Part shown: positions 58,024 through 64,000 of the stretch, in pieces | Numbering within the stretch: position 1 is the stretch's first letter | How the letters are laid out: every line of letters starts with the position of its first letter | Origin: Parus major | Taxonomy: Eukaryota > Chordata > Aves > Passeriformes > Paridae | Direction of reading: 5' to 3' | DNA: 64,000 nt | NCBI RefSeq assembly: GCF_001522545.3 | Contig: NC_031776.1 | Location: forward strand, 34,568,274-34,632,273 | Made by a program: the position numbers and the translations under genes | Notes under the pieces: model-generated | Database searches by the model: none | What the model was told of the DNA's origin: nothing | Seen by the model: only the letters and a program-made list of their open reading frames with translations

Positions 58024-59218
58024 CTGCAGCTCTGTCTGTCCTTACATCTCATGTGAAACACGCAGCCAGAAGTGCCCACCCTGCACCACCTGAAGCCCCA
58101 AAGGAATTGTTTTCTTCTTTTAGCAGTTCTCTAGACTGAAAGGCGAGGGTTCACTGTGAAAATAGGTATTATTTTAAACAGCCTTTCACATTTCACACGG
58201 GTGGTGAGGATGGCTTACCAGCCTCACCAGGCTACCTTGCAGCTTCTCTTTTATGGTCTGAAGCTGGAGGTGCTGATGCATCCTCAGAAAGCCACAGGCA
58301 GAAACCACACAAAGAGATTAAAGATGTGACAGGGAGAGGCAGGAGGAAATGCTCCTGCTCATTTTCTTGTGTGTGTTTTTCTGAAGGTAAAGCCAGCGGG
58401 AACTCCAGCACAGGTCCATGAGTTTCCAGAACAACCTTTGGAAGTTTCTGTCTGTTTTCCAAAGGAAAAAAGCACCAGCAGACCCAAAGCATGGAAAAAT
58501 ACTCAGCAGAATCAAGCATGACAGGAAAACTTCACAAAGACATTGCTGTTGCTTTACTCAACCATTTTCTTCTCCTCTCCATCTACAAGGGAGAAGTACA
58601 AGGGACCCAACACCTCTGTGCACATTGGTGGAAGGCTGTAATATTTTTCTCAATTAAAATCCCCGGAAAATGTGGTAACATTTAGCTCCACATGTTAAAG
58701 AAGGTTCTTTCTAGCTCAGTTCTCACTGGCTCCGTCTGCTTCCGTGCTGTGCAGCTCCCTGTGACTTTTTCTGAGTTCAGCCATTTAGAACATTTAGATA
58801 TTTCAGAGCCATTTAGAACACTGGGATATTTTAGAAGTCACAGTGATTTCTGAGACACCTTGGACCGTAGATGGCATTTGTTAGTTTGAGGGGAACTATT
58901 TATTTTAATTTGCAAAGAAATGTAGAACCAGCGATCAAAAGTGATCCAAATCCATTTGTGATGTGACAAGTGGCAAATGATTTTTGCTTTTGTAGCATCT
59001 TTAATGCAAATGAGTGTGAGGTTCCTGAATATTTGACATGAGGATGTATTTATTAAAGTGTTAATAGCACAAAAGAGCATTGTTATATCAGGGAGACACA
59101 TTATTAAAAAGTTTATAGCAAACAAACAAGCTTTCAGAGCTGGATTAGAAACCTGATTTATCTGCATTGTTTTTAAATAAAATAATGAAGAGATAAAGTA
59201 GCAAGTGAATATCAAATA
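58024..59218. other. Unique noncoding interval
   Basis: No gene recognised. Frames at 58232-58685 overlap in opposite directions without known domains. A local imperfect duplication (AGCCATTTAGAACA at about 58778 and 58808) lies 30 bases apart. Confidence 0.45.
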
Positions 59219-59332
59219 GAAGTGTTCAAGGCCGGGTTGGATGGGGCTTGGAGCAACCTGATCTAGCAGAAGTTGCAGGAACAAAAATGGTCCTTAAGGT
59301 CCATCCCATACCAAACATTTCTCAGATTTCAG
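59219..59332 (+). repeat. CR1 LINE 3'-end fragment
   Basis: It reads 'GAAGTGTTCAAGGCCGGGTT', 'GGATGGGGCTTGGAGCAACC', 'TGATCTAGCAGAAGTTGCAG' and 'GGTCCTTAAGGTCCATCCCA', ending in a diverged 'ACATTTCTCAGATTTCAGG'. The 3' terminus is present but degraded. Confidence 0.88.
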
Positions 59333-61590
59333 GATTTTTTCACATATTTGGGATAATAAAAGGGAAAAAAAATATCTTGGGCATCTAATAGACATGTTAG
59401 AATATGAAAAATCTTGTTGCCTGCTGTGGTGTGGTGATATCAGTGAGACTTGGACTCTCTGGTGTGCATCAGAGCTGCTCCAGGGGGGCAAAAGGCATCA
59501 GTAAATGTCCAGCAGCAGCCAAGGCCTGCTGAGGGGATATCTCACTGCAAACCCCTGGCCACGAGTCCAATCCAAAACCTGGGAAAGAAGAGGAAAATCG
59601 CTGAAGGTCTTTGCTATATATACATCCCGGGGAAGAGGAGCACCTAACACAAACTGCTGCCTGGTTTGGTGTCTCTGCTGCCAGCATTTGTGTCAGCTGA
59701 GCCTTCCAAGCTGACAGCTGACGTCACCAGAGAACCTAAGAGATTTCCACCAGAAAAGTGTCACAGGAGAGAACATCTATTTTCCCAGCAAACCCAGTCC
59801 CTCTCCCTCACTGGCTTCTGTGGGAAATGCTCTTTGTAGCCTCCTCTAATTGTGAGGTCACACCTTCCTTTAATGAGTTTCCTAAAAGTTTACATCAAGT
59901 TTCCTTCGTGACACAGGTAGGGTTTCATTGATCTCCAGCCAGGGCTGTCATTATCAGAGCACGGGGTTCCAATTTCTGATTAATGAAAATTATAATTATG
60001 TACAGATAATAGGGAGGGAGAGGGAGAGAGAGATGTTTCCATGTTACTTTAAACAAAGAAGAGTTAAGGCCTTATCTTAACTATGCATTGGCACTGCAAT
60101 GCGAAATGGTCATGCAAAATTAATTTTTAATGTGTTCAATTTATATTAAAAATTTCTGCAAGTGTGTGAATTTTTTTTTCTAAGGCTGGAGTGCTACTTC
60201 ATTTACAATATTCCCTGAAGGTGTTTTTTTTTTAAAGAGACTCTTAAACTGAAGCCATTTTAAGGGTTTTATGAGACATTATGTGAGCTTTCATATGCAA
60301 GTTAGTCGTTAAGTACCAGATATTATATTCTGTAATATGCTTAAGTGATATTAGAGGCTGTATATAGCCTGCAGTAATGGCTATTGCTGCTTTTTTAATT
60401 TATCAAGAAAATGTTGCTTAAATAAGGAGCAAATCAGTGTTTGGGTGTTAGAAAATATAAATGTAAAGGAAGCAACAATATTGTTGTGACATATTTTGTG
60501 CTCTCAGCTTCACTGGGTAGCAAAACCAGGGTCTGCTTCTCCTACTCCTGCTCACACACATGGCAAGTTCCATATATAACATGCTGGACATATATAAAAA
60601 AGAGAAATTTCACCAAACAGTCAGTGCTCCTCATGACTTCATGAGAATTTATATCATGCCCCTGTTAACTGGATTTTTTTTTAAATCATATGATTCCTGG
60701 CATTCAAACAAAGTAGCAACTCACATTTGGACTTAAAGGAGTGAAGTCTTTGAATATTCAGCCTACAAAGGGAAATGTTTTTAAGCTGGATTCACTGGTC
60801 AAGCTATAAAAGACAGGATAAAAAAAAAAATAAATCACAACAAACCAGCCCTCACATGGTGAACAAACTTGCTATTTTTTTCTCCACCCTCCCCTCCTTA
60901 AAAGTCAGAGGAAGAAAAAAGAGAAATCTTTAAGCTGACAAGTTTGTAGAAATGTAAAAGTCACTTGACTTTCCTTTCAAATGTGCCTCTTGCTCCTTGT
61001 CCTGACAGCAAAATAAAGCCTGTCTGTAGCTGTGCTGCAGAGAAGGGGAGTGCAGGAGTGTTGCAGTCTGACAGCCCTTGGCAGGGACACCTCGTGTTGG
61101 CCACAGAGCTCCCCACCTGCTCTGACCCCCGTGTGGAGCCCAGCTGACTGCTCAAAATATTCCTGCCCCAGCCACGGACCCCTCCGCTGTGCCCAGCTGC
61201 AAACTCAGGCAGACTTGTGATTGAAGAAATGTATTTCAAATGAAAAATAATCTTTTCCATTTTCTTCTCTTCTCCCAGCTGCTGATTCCCACCCTGATTC
61301 CTGTTCTGGAGCTGTGATTAATACTTTTTTTTTTTTTTTTTTTTTAAATCACATCATCCTTCTCTCTCTCTCTCTCTGCCTCTCCTCCCCCTCCTCTTCC
61401 CAGTCCTCCTCACAGCTGTGGATCCTCACTCCTCCTTCCAGTTGCCTCTGCTGTCGTCCCTGCTCTCCTCCCTCCCCCAGCTCCCTTAAATATTTCAGAG
61501 GAAAGTAATCCAGCTTCATCCAGGCTTTATGGCACTGCCTCTCCTCCTGTCTGCACTTATCCTCTCCTGCTGCCCTTGGGAGGAACGAGC
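59333..61590. other. Unique noncoding interval
   Basis: No gene recognised. It contains a GA-rich run at about 60011-60033, AT-rich unique DNA at 59.9-60.9 kb with many ATTAA/TTAAT words, a T run of about 20 at 61326-61345 and a (TC)n run at about 61359-61377. Frames near 60961-61260 and 61349-61971 lack known domains. Confidence 0.45.
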
Positions 61591-61641
61591 CCCTGGGCAC
61601 CCTGGGCACCCTGGGCACCCTGGGCACCCTGGGCACCCTGG
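61591..61641 (+). repeat. 9-bp GC-rich minisatellite (CCCTGGGCA)n
   Basis: Five perfect units and a six-base partial unit. Because the unit is a multiple of three, it keeps frames open in several phases and on both strands, giving collagen-like Gly-His-Pro or Val-Pro-Arg repeats that are not evidence of a gene. Both strands carry regularly spaced G3 runs (6-base spacers), a weak G-quadruplex pattern competing with CCCTGGG hairpins. Confidence 0.95.
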
Positions 61642-62937
61642 AATGGGCCTCCTGAACAAACCCACTGGGCACCAAATGGGCACCATGGACCCGGCCAGTC
61701 CTAGCCAAGGGACCTCTCTGGAGAAGAGAATTTTGCAGGGAGCACATGGGGCTCCCCAAAGCCATGCAGCCAGGGATAAACATCTCCAGGCTGCTGCCCG
61801 GGCTCCGCCTGCTCGGTGACCTTCAGGTGGAGAGCCTGGAATCCCCTCAATACCAAAAATCAGTGGTCCAGAGGGATCCTCTTGGCAGGGAGGAGATGGC
61901 CAGTGAGCAGCAGGTCTGTGCTCCAGGGGAGAGGAGGTCAGGACGGGGTGAGCCGCTTTGCCCTGCCTCACACACTTTTTAATGGTTTATGACTACTATG
62001 AATTCTCTTCATGGAACAAAAAAAAACTTGTCCACAGCCTCTCCACTCTGTGGTAGCTGTTGGGAGATCCACATTCTCACCAAAACACAGAAACACTCCC
62101 ACTTCCATCAGGAGTTTCTCACAGATGGCTCCCCAGCCCAAGCATGAGGAGAACACAGCAGTCCCCAAGGGCAGTGACTTTGGTGTCTCCAGCTCAGGCA
62201 CGGAGATTTCCTGGGGTTAGAGGACAATGTTCCATTATCCCGCCTTTGAGGTGGATTTTGACTTTCCCTGGGGATGTCCCTGCCATGCATTCCTACCTTC
62301 TCTGGCTGAGCAAACCACAGTGTTTTTGATGAAACAAAACCAAGCAGATAAAGCAGTAATAAATATAATAAATCTCCCAACACCTGAACCACCTCCTGTC
62401 CCTGTTCTGTGCTCTCTCCCCATGATGAGCCCCAGGATCACTCTCGCCTCTGTTCCACAGCCACTCCTGAGCTCTGAGCTCAGGAACCAACTCTTAACCA
62501 CCTTTAAACTCTTTTGTATGGCCCAAACCATTTTACCCTTTCCCCAAGGATGTCTCTGCATGGAGGTTTCCTGTTAGTGTCCGTGTGGTCAAAGGGCAAT
62601 TAGGCTTTTCTCCTGCAATTTGGAGCTTGAACTGGCTTAATGTGTGTTAGGCAACACAAGCATCTGCTTCTCTTCTCCCTCCCACCCCCTGCTCATGCAC
62701 ACACAAAGCCTCATTATATTAATAAAATATTTTCCCATTCTTCACCTGATTAGCCGCCTGCACGTGCCCGTGAGCCCATTTTCCATGAAAAATGTGTGTG
62801 TGCATTTACACCCGTACGTGCCAATGCACCTTCCCCTGATTATATACAAACAGATGTTTATATATAGAATGCATATTATAAATTTAAATTGATACGGGAA
62901 CATAAATCTGAATAAATCACAGCTAAGCTGCAGCTTA
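61642..62937. other. Unique noncoding interval, GC-richer on the left
   Basis: No gene recognised. Overlapping frames on both strands at 61516-62577 (up to 151 aa) owe their length to GC-richness and the minisatellite; none has a recognised domain. It becomes AT-rich after about 62600. Confidence 0.5.
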
Positions 62938-63017
62938 AAATAAACATTCTGGAAAAAAAAAAAATAAGCAAATAAACTTTTTTTTTTTTTCTCTTCATTT
63001 TGGCAGAATGTTTATTT
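62938..63017. repeat. Nested inverted repeat (14-bp arms around A12/T13)
   Basis: Outer arms AAATAAACATTCTG (62938-62951) and CAGAATGTTTATTT (63004-63017) are perfect reverse complements. Inside them an A12 run (62953-62964) faces a T13 run (62978-62990), so the whole 80 bases can fold into a long interrupted hairpin. No target-site duplication was seen at the edges. Confidence 0.9.
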
Positions 63018-63544
63018 ATTTAACAACAGCGATGCAGTTGCTTACACTTTCTACAAATGTTTTATCTCTTCTTCCTCCGCACCTGTCCCTGAGTGAATAG
63101 AGCCACATCTGTCTCATCTTGGCATAACAAGTACACATCTACATCTGTGAAAGATGATTCCATTTTTGAAGGAAACACTGTCTACTTTTACACTCCTGCA
63201 GTCTGCTAGAAATTATTACACAATGGATTTTGTGTCTTGCAGGAAGGCTGCTAAATAGTGAATAGCGAGTTTGGAAATGGTACAACAAAAGTAATGCCCT
63301 ACTTTAACAAATAGATGGCTAGATATAAATATATATTTATTCTAAACTTTATGGGTAAGAGAGACCCTCTGATTAATGTTACCTTCATTTTACTCTTCCT
63401 GGTGTAGTGGACTCAGTTAAAAAGCTCAGGAAATAGGAAGTGCAGAGTAGAGGGTAATAATAGGATATAGATGCTTTCACCCATCAGCTGCCATGACAGA
63501 GCCTACATGAAGCTGATGATGACTGGAAAAATAGCTGGAAAAAT
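63018..63544. other. Unique noncoding interval
   Basis: No gene recognised. AT-rich, with an ATATAAATATATATTTAT phrase near 63323. Confidence 0.45.
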
Positions 63545-63671
63545 CCTTCCCTGTGAGGGTAGGGAGGCCCTGGCACAGGCTGCCCAGAGGACATGTGGCT
63601 GCCCTTGGGTCCCTGGAAGCATCCAAGGCCAGGCTGGATGGGGCTTGGGGGAGCCTGGGACAGTGGAATCT
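63545..63671 (+). repeat. CR1 LINE tail fragment lacking the 3' terminus
   Basis: It reads 'GGGAGGCCCTGGCACAGGCT', 'GCCCTTGGGTCCCTGGAAGC', 'ATCCAAGGCCAGGCTGGATG' and 'GGGCTTGGGGGAGCCTGGGA', ending at CAGTGGAATCT. The last ~60 bases of the family are missing. Short frames on both strands here are repeat-derived. Confidence 0.9.
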
Positions 63672-64000
63672 GCACTGACAGTGGGCTCTTGGTTGAGAGG
63701 AGCCAAGAGCTGGAGTGCTGTCCAAGGTTATGTCATTAATGACATTCAGTAACTCATTAAATAAATGAAGAGGTGAGCTTTGGCTGATAAGGGTTTAATG
63801 AGTTAAAACTGTGAAATAGCCAAAAGCCACTCTAGTGATACTGATGACCAGCAGTCCTTTCTTTGTTCATCTCTCTTCTATGAGCGTGACCATCAAAGCT
63901 GAAGTAAAAACAAAGAGGAAGTGTCCTGAGGTTTCTATATTATATTTTCCTCACCATTATTGCCTTCCCTGCACCCAACAGCTCTTGTAGTGATGTAAAA
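63672..64000. other. Unique noncoding end of the window
   Basis: AT-rich sequence with no gene or repeat recognised. Confidence 0.45.

Noticed and set aside
58838..59284. 148-aa minus-strand frame
   Set aside because: It starts inside a CR1 fragment and has no recognised domain; treated as a chance frame.
61349..61971. 144- and 151-aa minus-strand frames and a plus-strand frame with Gly-His-Pro repeats
   Set aside because: Their length comes from a 9-bp minisatellite that preserves frame in several phases; no domain or exon structure was seen.
1..64000. CRISPR arrays, operons, bacterial promoters, endogenous retrovirus genes or paired LTRs
   Set aside because: No regularly spaced direct repeats with unique spacers, no gag/pol/env-like frames and no matching LTR pairs were seen; the repeat content is vertebrate (avian).

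Overview
The window looks like bird nuclear DNA, most likely from a songbird (passerine). The evidence is at least 24 short, 5'-truncated fragments of the avian CR1 LINE. Many keep the CR1 3' end: a 'CCTTCCAACCCAAACCATTC' type block followed by ATTCTNTG-like repeats, or the reverse complement beginning 'TCATAGAATGGTTTGGGTTG'. Several carry the 'GGATCCAGGGGCAGCCACAG' wording that I associate with passerine CR1 copies. The fragments sum to about 4.4 kb (roughly 7 percent of the window), 13 on + and 11 on -. No mammalian repeats (Alu, L1, MIR body) and no bacterial gene organisation were seen. The species assignment is inference.

No convincing protein-coding gene, exon chain, tRNA, rRNA or known ncRNA was found. 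The open frames are short (the longest without Ns is 197 aa), overlap one another on both strands and often run through CR1 3'-UTR sequence, so they look like chance frames. The window is therefore gene desert or the inside of a very large intron; the sequence alone cannot say which. One weak terminal-exon candidate lies on the minus strand at 14413-14658.

Layout. 1-12.4 kb: unique AT-rich DNA with CR1 fragments, a small CpG patch (384-555), a poly-A tract, a long pyrimidine tract (8401-8512) and a striking pair of 110-bp direct repeats, 108/110 identical, at 5130-5239 and 6963-7072. 12.45-21.54 kb: 9.1 kb without recognisable CR1, holding AT-rich blocks dense in TAAT/ATTA words that resemble developmental conserved noncoding DNA. 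21.2-31.8 kb: a CpG-rich, G-quadruplex-prone patch, then the densest CR1 cluster, including a back-to-back inverted pair. 31.85-37.9 kb: another CR1-free block with an enhancer-like interval at 34.2-34.8 kb. 38.34-38.91 kb: (TTCCC)n, a 358-base assembly gap, (TA)n and a pyrimidine-rich stretch. 39-53 kb: unique DNA with a palindromic pair of TAATCC homeodomain words (40525-40549), four CR1 fragments at 44.4-47.1 kb, the longest CR1 copy (48626-48995) and a GTCAC/GACGT word cluster (52.3-52.5 kb). 53-64 kb: unique DNA, four further CR1 fragments, a 10-bp and a 9-bp tandem array, and a nested inverted repeat (62938-63017).

With no genes there is no pathway to reconstruct. The most plausible function is cis-regulatory, based on repeat-free AT-rich blocks and clustered or palindromic factor-like motifs. 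That is inference and depends on cross-species alignment that could not be run here. No new biological system is claimed; the best leads are the 110-bp duplication, the array-flanked gap and the candidate regulatory blocks.
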